From Tautonia plasticadhaerens (GTDB lineage: Bacteria; Planctomycetota; Planctomycetia; Isosphaerales; Isosphaeraceae), in contig NZ_CP036426.1 in the NCBI RefSeq assembly GCF_007752535.1, forward strand, positions 1,302,001 through 1,366,000: a stretch of 64,000 bases of DNA. Reading direction: 5' to 3'. A model generated the notes under the pieces. The model had not been told where the DNA came from. It was given only the letters and a program-made list of their open reading frames with translations, and ran no database searches. Numbering within the stretch: position 1 is the stretch's first letter; each line of letters begins with the position of its first letter. Shown here piece by piece: positions 16,388 through 24,878 of this stretch. A program made the translations under genes and the position numbers.

Positions 16388-17269
16388 GTGCAATTGCGTG
16401 CCGCGGCGATCCAGATGCGCTCCACCCCGGGGGACGTGCCCGGCAATCTCGACCGGGCCGACGCCTCCCTCGCCCGATGCCGGGACGAGGGGGTGGATCT
16501 GGCCGTGCTCCCGGAGATGTTCAACACCGGCTACTGCTCCCGGGGGAACTACCACCCCATCGCCGAGGACGGCCGGGGCCGCACCCTCTCCCACCTCGTC
16601 GACCGTAGCCGGCGCTGGGGCATCCACGTCGCGGCCGGCTACGTCGAGCACCACGCGGGGCACCTCTACGACTCCCTCGCCTTCTGCTCCCCCGACGGGG
16701 GGCTGGAGGTGTACCGCAAGCGACACCTCGTGTTCTGGGAGTGCGCCCGGTTCCGTCGAGGCCGGGATCCGCTGGTGGTGTCGACCCCCTGGGGCCGGGT
16801 CGGGTTCGCCATCTGCGCGGACATGATCTATCGCCGGGTCTGGCTCGACTACAAGGGCCGGATCGACCTGGCCGTGGTCGCCGCCGCCTGGCCCGACTTC
16901 GCCGACCGCCGCTCCGGCCGGCCTCACTGGCTCTACGGGGGACTCGGCCCGCTCTCGGGGGAGATCCCCCGGCTGGTCGCCCAGGATCTCGGCATCGCGG
17001 TCGTCTTCGCCAACCAGTGCGGCGAGACCGAGAGCAAGTTGCCGATGATGCCCCGGATCGTCGACCGCTTCGCCGGCCGCAGCTCGCTCTGCGACGGCCG
17101 GCGCAGCCTCCCCGTCCGGGCCGGGACGGAAGAGGAGGTGGTCCTCGCCTCGCTGACCATCCCGTCCCGGCCCTCCACCGCAGCATCGAAACCCGATCGA
17201 GGAGCGTCGCCGTGCCGTTCTACGTCCCTCTCGGAATCCGCGGGCTGGTCCTCCACCTCGGCGGCCTGA
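16388..17269 (+). CDS. Carbon-nitrogen hydrolase (nitrilase superfamily)
   Basis: Nitrilase-superfamily enzymes hydrolyse amides or nitriles using a Glu-Lys-Cys triad. All three residues are visible: Glu in LAVLPEMFNTGY (about residue 43), Lys in VYRKRHLVFWE (about 111) and Cys in VGFAICADMIY (about 144). The conserved-looking domain ends at about residue 257 (VVLASLTI). The last 36 residues are Ser-rich and unlike the family, and they overlap another frame with its own start (17212). The GTG at 16388 has GGGAGGG 7 bases upstream. The substrate cannot be told. It precedes asnB, another amide-chemistry enzyme. Confidence 0.8.
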   Translation: MQLRAAAIQMRSTPGDVPGNLDRADASLARCRDEGVDLAVLPEMFNTGYCSRGNYHPIAEDGRGRTLSHLVDRSRRWGIHVAAGYVEHHAGHLYDSLAFCSPDGGLEVYRKRHLVFWECARFRRGRDPLVVSTPWGRVGFAICADMIYRRVWLDYKGRIDLAVVAAAWPDFADRRSGRPHWLYGGLGPLSGEIPRLVAQDLGIAVVFANQCGETESKLPMMPRIVDRFAGRSSLCDGRRSLPVRAGTEEEVVLASLTIPSRPSTAASKPDRGASPCRSTSLSESAGWSSTSAA

Positions 17270-17358
17270 CGACTCGCCGGTTCGGCGCGTTGGTATACTG
17301 GGTTCGGACCCGCCGGCGGCCCGAATTGGCCCCGGTGCTCGTGTCTCGCGATTCGTGA
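17212..17358 (+). CDS. Small 48-residue protein overlapping the nitrilase 3' end
   Basis: A GTG at 17212 has GAGGAG (17199-17204) exactly 7 bases upstream, one of the best ribosome binding sites in this region. The 48-residue product starts MPFYVPLGIRGLVLHLGG and has a basic segment WVRTRRRPE; it has one mildly hydrophobic stretch. It overlaps the nitrilase frame by 58 bases in a different frame. It may be a small separate gene or the true C-terminus of the nitrilase reached by a frameshift. I do not recognise it. Confidence 0.4.
   Translation: MPFYVPLGIRGLVLHLGGLTTRRFGALVYWVRTRRRPELAPVLVSRDS
17291..17299 (+). promoter_or_regulatory. Extended -10 element upstream of asnB
   Basis: TGGTATACT (17291-17299) matches an extended -10 (TGN-TATACT) with no recognisable -35. 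asnB begins about 147 bases downstream. Confidence 0.4.
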
Positions 17359-17445
17359 CCGGTCGACGCCCCCGTACCGACCCGCTCCCCCCCGTCCCGA
17401 ATCGGCCCCCGGACCCTGCATCCCCCCGACGGGAGGACGTCCCCC

Positions 17446-19461
17446 ATGTGCGGTATCGCCGGAGCGCTCGACCTTCGCGCCCAACGCCCCTTCCCCGAGG
17501 CCCGGCTCCGGGCGATGACCGACGCGATCGCCCACCGGGGCCCCGACGACGAGCACGTCCACCTCGAACCGGGGCTCGCCCTCGGCGCCCGTCGACTCTC
17601 GATCGTCGACCTCTCCGGCGGCCGACAGCCCCTCTGCAACGAGGACCGCACCGTCTGGGTCGCCTTCAACGGCGAGCTGTTCGAATATCCCGCGCTGTAT
17701 CGCGAGATCCTCGACCGCGGCCATCGCCCCGCCACCCGGTGCGACACCGAACTCTGGGTCCACCTCTATGAGGACTTCGGCGAGGGCATGTTCGCCAAGG
17801 CCAAGGGCCAGTTCGCCGTCTCCCTCTGGGACCGCAAGACCCGCACCCTGATCCTCGGCCGGGACCGCCCGGGGATCGCCCCGCTCTATTACGCCGAGCG
17901 CGACGGCTGGCTGCTCTGGGGCTCCGAGGTCAAGGCGCTGCTGCGATCCGGCCTGGTGGACGCCGTCCCCGACCCCAAGGGCGTCGATCACCTCTTCACC
18001 TTCTTCTGCGCCGGCACGACCCGCACCTTCTTCGACGGCGTCAAGTCGATCCCCCCCGGCCATTACCTCCTCGCCCGGGACGGCCGGGTCGAGCTGAAGA
18101 AGTACTGGGACCTCGACTTCCCCGACGCCGGCGACGAGATCCGGCGCGACGACCCGACCCCCCTGGTCGACGAGCTGGAGGGACTGCTCCGCCAGTCCGT
18201 CGAGCGTCGCCTGCGGGGCGACGTGCCGGTGGTCAGCTACATCAGCGGCGGCCTGGATTCGACGGTGGTGCTCGGCCTCAGCTCCCGGCACCGGGGCGAG
18301 GCGGTGCCCTCGTTCACGATCGGCCTCGACCGCGCCGGGCCCGACGAGCGCACGCAGTCGACCGAGGCGGCCCATGCCCTCGGCTCCCAACTGACGACCG
18401 TGATCATGGACCGGGCGATGATCGCCGAGGCCTACCCCGAACTCGTCGTCGCGGCCGAGGGCCCCGTCTTCGACACCTCCTGCGCCTGCCTGATGCGGCT
18501 CGCCTCCGCGGTCCACCGCGAGGGCTACAAGGTCGCGCTCACGGGGGAGGGGGCCGACGAGGCCTTCGCCGGCTACGCCTGGTTCAAGTTCCAGCAGATG
18601 CGGGACCGGAACTTCCGGCGCTTCGGCCGGGGACCCATGAATTTCGGCCGGGAGTTGATGTTCCGCGTCCTCGGCGGCAAGGACGCTCGACGCCCCCCCG
18701 CCGTCGAAGGCATGAACGGCACCCGCCCGATCCAGCAGGACATGTTCGAGGCCATCTCCCAGGCCTCCCGCCTCGTCTTCTCCCGCGAGATGTGGGACCG
18801 ACTCGGCGACCACCACCCCTTCGACGACCTCGACCTGACCAACCCGGACATGAAGCGCTGGGCCCCGCTCAACCAGTCGCTCTACGTCGGCTACAAGGTC
18901 ATGCTCGCCGGGCTCCTGATGATCCCCAAGGGTGATCGCATCACGATGCATTCCTCGGTCGAGGGCCGCTATCCGTTCCTCGACGAGGACGTGATCGAGT
19001 TCGCCTCCCGGGTCGCCCCCGAGTACAAGCTGCGGGGCCGGACCGAGAAATGGCTGCTCCGCAAGGTGGCCGAGCGGACCCTGCCCCCCAAAATCGCCAA
19101 TCGGCCGAAGACGATGTTCCGGGCCTCCTTCGCCCCCACCTTCCTCGGGCCCCACCGGCCTGCCTGGGTCGACCAGCTCCTCAGCCCCGAGTCGCTCCGG
19201 GCGACCGGCTACTTCGACCCGGTCGCCGTGGCCCGGGAGCGTTCGCTCCAGGTCCGGCTGCCCCGGATCACCCCCCGCCGCCTGATCATGCAGATCGGCC
19301 TGACCTCGGTCGTCTCCACCCAGCTTTGGCACCACCTCTACTGCGGCGGCGGCCTCTGCGAGCTGCCCACCTGGGATTCCCCCGGCTTCGCCGGCAATCG
19401 CACCCCGGGGCATTACAAGATCCGGACGCAAGGCGATGCCCCGCTTCCCATCGCGGTCTGA
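17446..19461 (+). CDS. asnB: Asparagine synthase (glutamine-hydrolysing)
   Basis: The enzyme makes asparagine from aspartate, glutamine and ATP. The N-terminal glutaminase domain starts MCGIAGALD, with the catalytic Cys2 exposed, and contains HRGPDD and FNGELFEY. The synthetase domain carries the ATP-binding SGGLDST loop (about residues 266-272) and TGEGADEAFAGY (about 366-377). The product is 671 residues, slightly longer than AsnB of E. coli and typical of actinobacterial or planctomycete paralogues, which can act on peptides or cell-surface substrates instead of free aspartate. A GGAGG is 11 bases before the ATG. dtd follows after 54 bases. Confidence 0.9.
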   Translation: MCGIAGALDLRAQRPFPEARLRAMTDAIAHRGPDDEHVHLEPGLALGARRLSIVDLSGGRQPLCNEDRTVWVAFNGELFEYPALYREILDRGHRPATRCDTELWVHLYEDFGEGMFAKAKGQFAVSLWDRKTRTLILGRDRPGIAPLYYAERDGWLLWGSEVKALLRSGLVDAVPDPKGVDHLFTFFCAGTTRTFFDGVKSIPPGHYLLARDGRVELKKYWDLDFPDAGDEIRRDDPTPLVDELEGLLRQSVERRLRGDVPVVSYISGGLDSTVVLGLSSRHRGEAVPSFTIGLDRAGPDERTQSTEAAHALGSQLTTVIMDRAMIAEAYPELVVAAEGPVFDTSCACLMRLASAVHREGYKVALTGEGADEAFAGYAWFKFQQMRDRNFRRFGRGPMNFGRELMFRVLGGKDARRPPAVEGMNGTRPIQQDMFEAISQASRLVFSREMWDRLGDHHPFDDLDLTNPDMKRWAPLNQSLYVGYKVMLAGLLMIPKGDRITMHSSVEGRYPFLDEDVIEFASRVAPEYKLRGRTEKWLLRKVAERTLPPKIANRPKTMFRASFAPTFLGPHRPAWVDQLLSPESLRATGYFDPVAVARERSLQVRLPRITPRRLIMQIGLTSVVSTQLWHHLYCGGGLCELPTWDSPGFAGNRTPGHYKIRTQGDAPLPIAV

Positions 19462-19515
19462 TCGACGGCCGGTCCCCGGCCGCCGGGACTTGCACCACAA
19501 TCGCGGGATCGATCC

Positions 19516-19965
19516 ATGCGGGCCGTCCTCCAGCGCGTCTCTCGGGCTTCCGTCGAGGTCGACGGCCGGGTCGTCGGCCGGATTGATCGCGGCTGGCTGG
19601 TCTTGCTCGGGGTCGGCAAGGGGGATTCCGAATCCGACTCCGAATGGCTGGCCGGGAAGGTCGCCGGGCTCCGGGCCTTCGAGGACGACCAGGGCAAGAT
19701 GAACCTGGCCGTCGGTGAGGTCGGCGGCGGGGTCCTCGTCGTCAGCCAGTTCACCCTGCTCGGCGACTGCCGCAAGGGACGCCGCCCCGGCTTCGACGCC
19801 GCCGCCGACCTCGCCGACGCCGAACGCCTGTATGATCACTTCTGCGGCCGGATCGCCTCACTCGGCGTCCCGACGAGGACCGGGACCTTCCGCGCCTCGA
19901 TGCAGGTCGAACTGGTCAACGACGGCCCCGTCACGCTCCTCCTCGACAGCTCGAAGGCGTTCTGA
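19516..19965 (+). CDS. dtd: D-aminoacyl-tRNA deacylase
   Basis: DTD removes D-amino acids or glycine mischarged on tRNA. The 149-residue product is of standard length and starts [17 protein letters not shown]. The two active-site motifs are present: SQFTLLGD (about 76-83) and the cis-proline motif NDGPVT (about 135-140). A TAGAAT element lies further downstream, before the next gene. The gene follows asnB on the same strand and may share its transcript. Confidence 0.94.
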   Translation: MRAVLQRVSRASVEVDGRVVGRIDRGWLVLLGVGKGDSESDSEWLAGKVAGLRAFEDDQGKMNLAVGEVGGGVLVVSQFTLLGDCRKGRRPGFDAAADLADAERLYDHFCGRIASLGVPTRTGTFRASMQVELVNDGPVTLLLDSSKAF

Positions 19966-20026
19966 TCGGCCTGACGGGCGATAGAATGGACGGAAGCCGG
20001 AGACACCGATCCTCGGGAGGTCCGAC

Positions 20027-20653
20027 ATGGCCACCGCGACCGAGATCCGCCCCGACCTGCTGACCGCCGATCCCGACGGCCCGATCCCCGCCGATACCTC
20101 GGGCCCGATGACGACCGAGGAGATGCTCGAGCTGCCCGAGGGCGAGGTCCACCGCGAGCTCTACCTCGGAGCGTTGAGGGAACGGCCGATGACGACGAGG
20201 AACGTCCCGCACAGCTTCCTGAATGCCCGAATCGGGCAGCTCATCTTGAATTGGGTCGAGGCCCAGCCCGAGCCTCGAGGCCTCGTGCTCGGCGGCGAGG
20301 CCCGTGTCCGCATCCGGAAGGATCCGGACACGACCGTCGGGATCGACCTCGCGTACCTCTCCCCGGAGCTGGCCGCCCAGACCCCCGAAGGGGCGAAGTA
20401 TGTCGACGGCCCGCCGACGCTGGCCGTCGAGATCCTTTCCCCCTCGGACACCTACGGCGAGCTGTCCGAGAAGGTCCGGGCCTACCTCGACGCCGGGGTC
20501 CCGCTCGTCTGGGTCGTCGATCCGAGCTTCCGGACGATCGTCGTCTACCGCCCCGACGCGCACCCGAGGATGCTCAACGTCGATGACGCGATCGACGACG
20601 AGCCGCTCCTGCCGGGGTTCCGGGCCGAGGTGGCCCGGATCTTCCGGAGGTAG
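20027..20653 (+). CDS. Uma2-family putative endonuclease (second copy)
   Basis: This 208-residue protein has the Uma2/DUF820 architecture: TTEEMLELPE near the start, a central GIDLAYLSPE strand with the catalytic aspartate, PPTLAVEILSPSD with the ExI element, and LSEKVRAYLDAGVPLVWVVDP. The classical PD is GID here. It is only distantly similar to the Uma2 protein at 8420-9001, so the two are not a recent duplication. A TAGAAT -10-like element is at 19982-19987. It is convergent with argG, 21 bases away. Confidence 0.85.
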   Translation: MATATEIRPDLLTADPDGPIPADTSGPMTTEEMLELPEGEVHRELYLGALRERPMTTRNVPHSFLNARIGQLILNWVEAQPEPRGLVLGGEARVRIRKDPDTTVGIDLAYLSPELAAQTPEGAKYVDGPPTLAVEILSPSDTYGELSEKVRAYLDAGVPLVWVVDPSFRTIVVYRPDAHPRMLNVDDAIDDEPLLPGFRAEVARIFRR

Positions 20654-20674
20654 CGGTCCGCGGCGACACCGCCA

Positions 20675-21937
20675 TCAGGACCTCGGATCCCGGGGCGGGA
20701 TGATGCTGGGCAACTCCATCCGGCGGCCGCCGCCGGGGCCCTTGAGCATCTGGTGCTGGGCCTGCGTCTTCTGGCCGAGCCCGTGGATGGTGATGAAGCC
20801 CAGCGCGGCGGTGGCGTCGTACTGGTCACCTTCCTCGTAGGTCGCCAGTTCGTGCCGGTAGAGACTGTGCTCGCTCTTGCGGCCGACGATCGACGCCATC
20901 CCCTTGAATAGCTTGATCCGGGCCACGCCCGAGACGTACTGCTGGTTCGAGGCGACGAACGCCATCAGGTCCTGGTGCAGGGCGCTGAACCAAAGTCCGT
21001 TGTAGATCAGGTCGGCATACGTCTGGCTGACCTGGGTCTTGAACCGGAGCGCCTCCTTGGAGAGCGTCAGGAACTCGATCTCCCGGTGCGCCTCGTGCAG
21101 CACCTGGGCCGCCGGGGCCTCGTAGATCTCCCGGGACTTGATCCCCACCAGCCGGTTTTCGATGTGGTCGATCCGCCCCACGCCGTGCTTGCCGGCGATC
21201 TGATTCAATTTCTCGATCAGCGGGGCGCCATCGGTCTCGACCCCGTTGAGCGCCACGGGCCGGCCCTGCTCGAAGGTGAGCTCCACCACTTCCGGCTCGT
21301 CCGGCGCGTCCTTCGGATCGACGCTCCACTGGAACGTCTCCGGGGGCGGCTCGACCCAGGGGTCTTCGAGGATCCCGGCCTCGATGGAGCGGCCCCAGAG
21401 GTTCTGGTCGGTGCTGAAGATCTTCTCCTTCGTGGCCTCGACCTCGATGCCGTGGTCGGCGGCATACTTCAGCTCCTCGGTCCTCGTCCACTTCCACTCG
21501 CGCACCGGGGCGATGATCTTCAGGTCCGGGGCGAGCGTCTGGAAGGTCACGTCGAAGCGGACCTGGTCGTTCCCCTTCCCCGTGCAGCCGTGGGCGACGG
21601 CCACCGCGCCGTGGTCCCGGGCCACCTGGATCATCCGCTGGGCGATCAGCGGGCGGCCCAGCGCCGTGGCCAGCGGGTACTTCCCCTCATACAGGGCCCC
21701 GGCCATGAGCGAGGGGAAGGCGAAGTAGTCGACGAACAGGTTCCGCACGTCCTCGGCGATCGCCTCGACGGCCCCGGTTCGGAGCGCCTTCTCCCGGATC
21801 GCCTCGATGTCCTGCCCCTGGCCGAGGTCGCAGGTGTAGGCGATCACATCCAGGCCATACGTCTCGTCGATCCACTTGACGGCCACCGAGGTGTCGAGGC
21901 CGCCGCTGTAGGCGAGCACAACCTTGTCGCGTGCCAC
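20675..21937 (-). CDS. argG: Argininosuccinate synthase
   Basis: ArgG joins citrulline and aspartate with ATP hydrolysis in arginine synthesis. The N-terminus carries the ATP-binding loop VVLAYSGGLDTS (about 6-17). Further signatures are HGCTGKGNDQVRFD (about 115-128) and STDQNLWGRSIEAG. The C-terminal part ends with a 25-residue Gly/Pro-rich tail after LGQKTQAQHQ. The start is a GTG at 21937, where the family N-terminus begins (VARDKVV); no ATG fits and the ribosome binding site is weak. Length 420 residues. It lies 94 bases downstream of lysC on the same strand. Confidence 0.94.
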   Translation of the reverse strand: MARDKVVLAYSGGLDTSVAVKWIDETYGLDVIAYTCDLGQGQDIEAIREKALRTGAVEAIAEDVRNLFVDYFAFPSLMAGALYEGKYPLATALGRPLIAQRMIQVARDHGAVAVAHGCTGKGNDQVRFDVTFQTLAPDLKIIAPVREWKWTRTEELKYAADHGIEVEATKEKIFSTDQNLWGRSIEAGILEDPWVEPPPETFQWSVDPKDAPDEPEVVELTFEQGRPVALNGVETDGAPLIEKLNQIAGKHGVGRIDHIENRLVGIKSREIYEAPAAQVLHEAHREIEFLTLSKEALRFKTQVSQTYADLIYNGLWFSALHQDLMAFVASNQQYVSGVARIKLFKGMASIVGRKSEHSLYRHELATYEEGDQYDATAALGFITIHGLGQKTQAQHQMLKGPGGGRRMELPSIIPPRDPRS

Positions 21938-22031
21938 GTGCGAGGTTCCCGGAGCTTGAGGGGCGATTGGAGCGTCCGTACGGGTCGATGAGGGTCGGGG
22001 GGCCGGCGGCCTGCGGCCCCGGGGGGCCGGC

Positions 22032-23858
22032 TCAGGTCCTCGGGGCGCCCGCCGCGGGGCGGGCCCGGTCGAGGTCGAAGGCCCGGCCGAGTGCGTCGAG
22101 GCCCTCCCGGCCGCGGTCGAGGTCGGTGAGGACGTTGACCCGGACCTCGCTCGTGTTGATGAGGGCGATGTTGATGCCCGCATCGGCCAGGGCGCCGAAC
22201 ATCCGGGTGGCCACGCCGGTGTGCGTCCTCATGCCGATGCCGACGACGGAGAGCTTGGCCATGCCCGGCTCGACCAGCACGTCGCCCGGGTCCCCCACCG
22301 CCGCCGAGGCCGCCGAGGCGGCGCGGTCGGCGTCCTCCCGGGGGACGGTGATCGAGAGCCGGGTGTCGCCCTCGGTGGTCCGGACGTTCTGGACGATCAT
22401 GTCCACGTTCACGCCCGCCTCGGCGATCGACCGGAAGGCCTTGCTCGCGTAGCCGGGCCGGTCGGGGACGTTGAGCAGGGTGACCCGGGCCTGGTGTTCG
22501 TCCAGCTCGACGCCCGAGACGACGAGGTCTTCCATGCCGCCGAGCCCGCCCACCAGCGACCCCGCCTCGGGCCCGGCGAGCGGGTTGCGGTCGGCCGGCC
22601 TTCGCCGAGGTGGGGCGAATTCCCGGCGGTCGTCCAGCCGGGGCCGCTCAAGCTCGAAGGCGCGGTGGACGGCCCGGAGCGCGTCGGCCGCCGAGGAACG
22701 ATCCACGAGCACGCTGATCTTGATCTCGCTGGTCGTGATCATCTGGATGTTCACGCCGGCCCCGCCCAGGGCCTCGAACATCGCCTGGGCCACGCCGGTG
22801 TGCACACGCATCCCCAGGCCGACGACCGAGACCTTGGCGACCTCCGGGTCGTGGGTCACCCCCCCGGCGCCGATCTCCCGGGCGGCGTGCTCGGCCACCA
22901 TCAGCGTCTCGGCCAGGTCCCCGCCGCTCACGGTGAAGCTGACCTCGGTCCGGCCCCGGGTGGCCACGTTCTGGACGATCATGTCCACGACGATGTTCTT
23001 CTCGGCGATCCTCCGGAACAGGGCATGGACCACGCCGGGCCGGTCGGGCACGCCGAGCACCGTCACCCTCGCCTCGTCCTTCGCCAGCGCGGCCCCGGTG
23101 ACGCTGGCGCCGAGCAGCCGGGCGTCCTCCTCGGCGACGATCCAGGTGCCCTCGGCGTCGGCGAAGGAGCTGCGGACGTGGATCGGGACGCCGAACTTCT
23201 TGGCGAATTCGACGGACCGTGAGTGCATCACCCCGGCACCGAGGCTGGCCAGCTCCAGCATCTCGTCGTAGCTGATCCGGTCGATCTTCCTCGCCTCGGC
23301 GACGATCCGGGGGTCGGTCGTGTAGACGCCGTCCACGTCGGTGTAGATCTCGCAGGCGTCGGCCCCGAGCACGGCGGCCAGGGCCACGGCGGTCGTGTCC
23401 GACCCCCCCCGGCCGAGCGTCGTGATGTTGTAGTGCTCGTCCACCCCCTGGAAGCCGGCGACGATGACCACCTGGCCGTCGTCGAGCGCCTGCTGGATCC
23501 GCTCGGTCGAGATGTTGCGGATGCGGGCCTTGGTGTGGAAGCTGTCGGTGACGATGCCGATCTGGGCCCCGGTGAAGCTGATCGCCGGCACGCCGAGCCC
23601 CTGGATCGCCATCGCCATCAGGGCCACGCTCACCTGCTCCCCCGTGGCGAGGAGCATGTCCATCTCCCTCGCCGGGGGCCGCTCGGTGATCTCCCGGGCC
23701 AGGCCGATCAGCTCGTCGGTGGTGTGGCCCCGCGCCGAGACGACCACGATCACCTGCTTCCCCTCGCGATGGGCCCGGATCGCCCGTCGGGCGGCGGAGA
23801 GGATCTTGTCGGCGTCGGCGACGCTCGTGCCGCCGAACTTCTGGACCACGAGGGGCAA
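22032..23858 (-). CDS. lysC: Aspartate kinase with four ACT domains
   Basis: Aspartate kinase phosphorylates aspartate, the first step to lysine, threonine and methionine. The kinase domain covers about residues 1-245 (LVVQKFGGTSVAD, then TTLGRGGSDTTAVALAA). Two ACT pairs follow: about 262-410 (VTVLGVPDRPGVVHALF, KVSVVGLGMRVHTGVA) and about 450-600 (VTLLNVPDRPGYASKAF, KLSVVGIGMRTHTGVA), separated by a Pro/Arg-rich linker. Most bacterial enzymes have one pair; the duplicated form is known in cyanobacteria and some other lineages. The TTG at 23858 has AAGGAG 8 bases upstream. At 608 residues it is consistent with the duplicated form. Confidence 0.93.
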   Translation of the reverse strand: MPLVVQKFGGTSVADADKILSAARRAIRAHREGKQVIVVVSARGHTTDELIGLAREITERPPAREMDMLLATGEQVSVALMAMAIQGLGVPAISFTGAQIGIVTDSFHTKARIRNISTERIQQALDDGQVVIVAGFQGVDEHYNITTLGRGGSDTTAVALAAVLGADACEIYTDVDGVYTTDPRIVAEARKIDRISYDEMLELASLGAGVMHSRSVEFAKKFGVPIHVRSSFADAEGTWIVAEEDARLLGASVTGAALAKDEARVTVLGVPDRPGVVHALFRRIAEKNIVVDMIVQNVATRGRTEVSFTVSGGDLAETLMVAEHAAREIGAGGVTHDPEVAKVSVVGLGMRVHTGVAQAMFEALGGAGVNIQMITTSEIKISVLVDRSSAADALRAVHRAFELERPRLDDRREFAPPRRRPADRNPLAGPEAGSLVGGLGGMEDLVVSGVELDEHQARVTLLNVPDRPGYASKAFRSIAEAGVNVDMIVQNVRTTEGDTRLSITVPREDADRAASAASAAVGDPGDVLVEPGMAKLSVVGIGMRTHTGVATRMFGALADAGINIALINTSEVRVNVLTDLDRGREGLDALGRAFDLDRARPAAGAPRT

Positions 23859-24215
23859 CGCAGGATCTCCTTGACTCGGCTCGGCTCGGTCGGGTCGCGG
23901 GTGAAGGGTCGAGGGGCGCGGGGCGGGGTCGGTCCGCCTGGCCGGGGGGCGAACGTCCCAGGATGCCAGATCGAGGCCGGAGAATCCAGATCGGTCGATC
24001 CCCGATCGTCCGGGGGGATCCCGGTCGCCTCGCCGCCTCCGGCCGATCGACGACCGCCGCTTGCCCCGGCGGGGGACGCCGGGGCTCCTCGGATCCCCGG
24101 TCCCCGCCCCGATCCCGCTTCGCCGCCGGGACGGGGCGGGTGCTTGGCCCCCCCATCTCGAGGATCCCGGAGGCCCGCCCCGTCTCCGAGTCGACCCGGT
24201 CGCCCTCCGGGCGCC
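23859..24215. other. Intergenic region upstream of lysC
   Basis: About 357 bases with no supported gene. On the minus strand a CATCCTGG segment near 23955-23965 resembles the TATCCTGG -10-like elements seen elsewhere in the window, a weak candidate for the lysC promoter. No riboswitch was recognised. Confidence 0.35.
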
Positions 24216-24650
24216 TCAGCCGGCGACCGGATACCGTCGGAGGATGGCGTCGAGCCCGTCGATCATCCCCGGCAGGTACGACTGGTCCAGCAGCAGGACG
24301 AACCTCAGGCGGTTGTCGATGGCCGGGTCGTCCGTCGCCTCGCACCGGGCGACCAGCCCGCCCCGGCCGTCTCCCGAGACGGCCACGCGGAGCCAGCCAT
24401 CGGTGCAGTCGAGCACGGCCTCGCCCCGGAGTTCGTCGTGCAGCGTCGCCAGCCGGGACCGGAACCCGGCCAGCTCTTCGGCGCGGAGGAACGCGCGGAA
24501 GCGGCCCGAGAAGCCCCCGGCGGCGATCACGACCTCGGTGACGAGCCAGTCGTCCCCGGACTCGCCGGGGCGGTCCAGCTCGGCCGGCCTCAGCAGGAGG
24601 TGGGCACCCCGGCGGTCTCCCATCAGGAATTCGATCGGTTGGTGATCCAT
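24216..24650 (-). CDS. WapI-immunity-family-like small protein
   Basis: The 144-residue product resembles the WapI immunity-protein family, which has a compact beta-rich fold: DWLVTEVVIAAGGFSGRFRAFLRAEELAGFRSRL in the first half and VDNRLRFVLLLDQSYLPGMIDGLDAIL near the end are the family-like segments. I base this on recall of the family pattern, not on a search. No toxin gene is adjacent, so an immunity role is unproven; such proteins also occur as solitary genes. The ATG at 24650 was chosen because the family-like part starts there; an upstream start at 24758 is possible. Confidence 0.5.
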   Translation of the reverse strand: MDHQPIEFLMGDRRGAHLLLRPAELDRPGESGDDWLVTEVVIAAGGFSGRFRAFLRAEELAGFRSRLATLHDELRGEAVLDCTDGWLRVAVSGDGRGGLVARCEATDDPAIDNRLRFVLLLDQSYLPGMIDGLDAILRRYPVAG

Positions 24651-24878
24651 CTCGTCCCGGCTCCCGGTCGGCTCGAACGCGGCCCCGGCCGCCACGGCGA
24701 CGGCAGGGGGACCCTCCCGGACACGGCCCGAAGTCCGGAGGTTCGCCGGCCCGAACACGGCCGGCAGCCGGCCCGGGTTTCATTCGACGGATCGCCCTCG
24801 GCACCGGCTCGGAGGCGAACTCCCGCATGACCCGACTGATCCGCCGGCGGGACCTGCCGGAAACCGCCTCGCTTTGGC

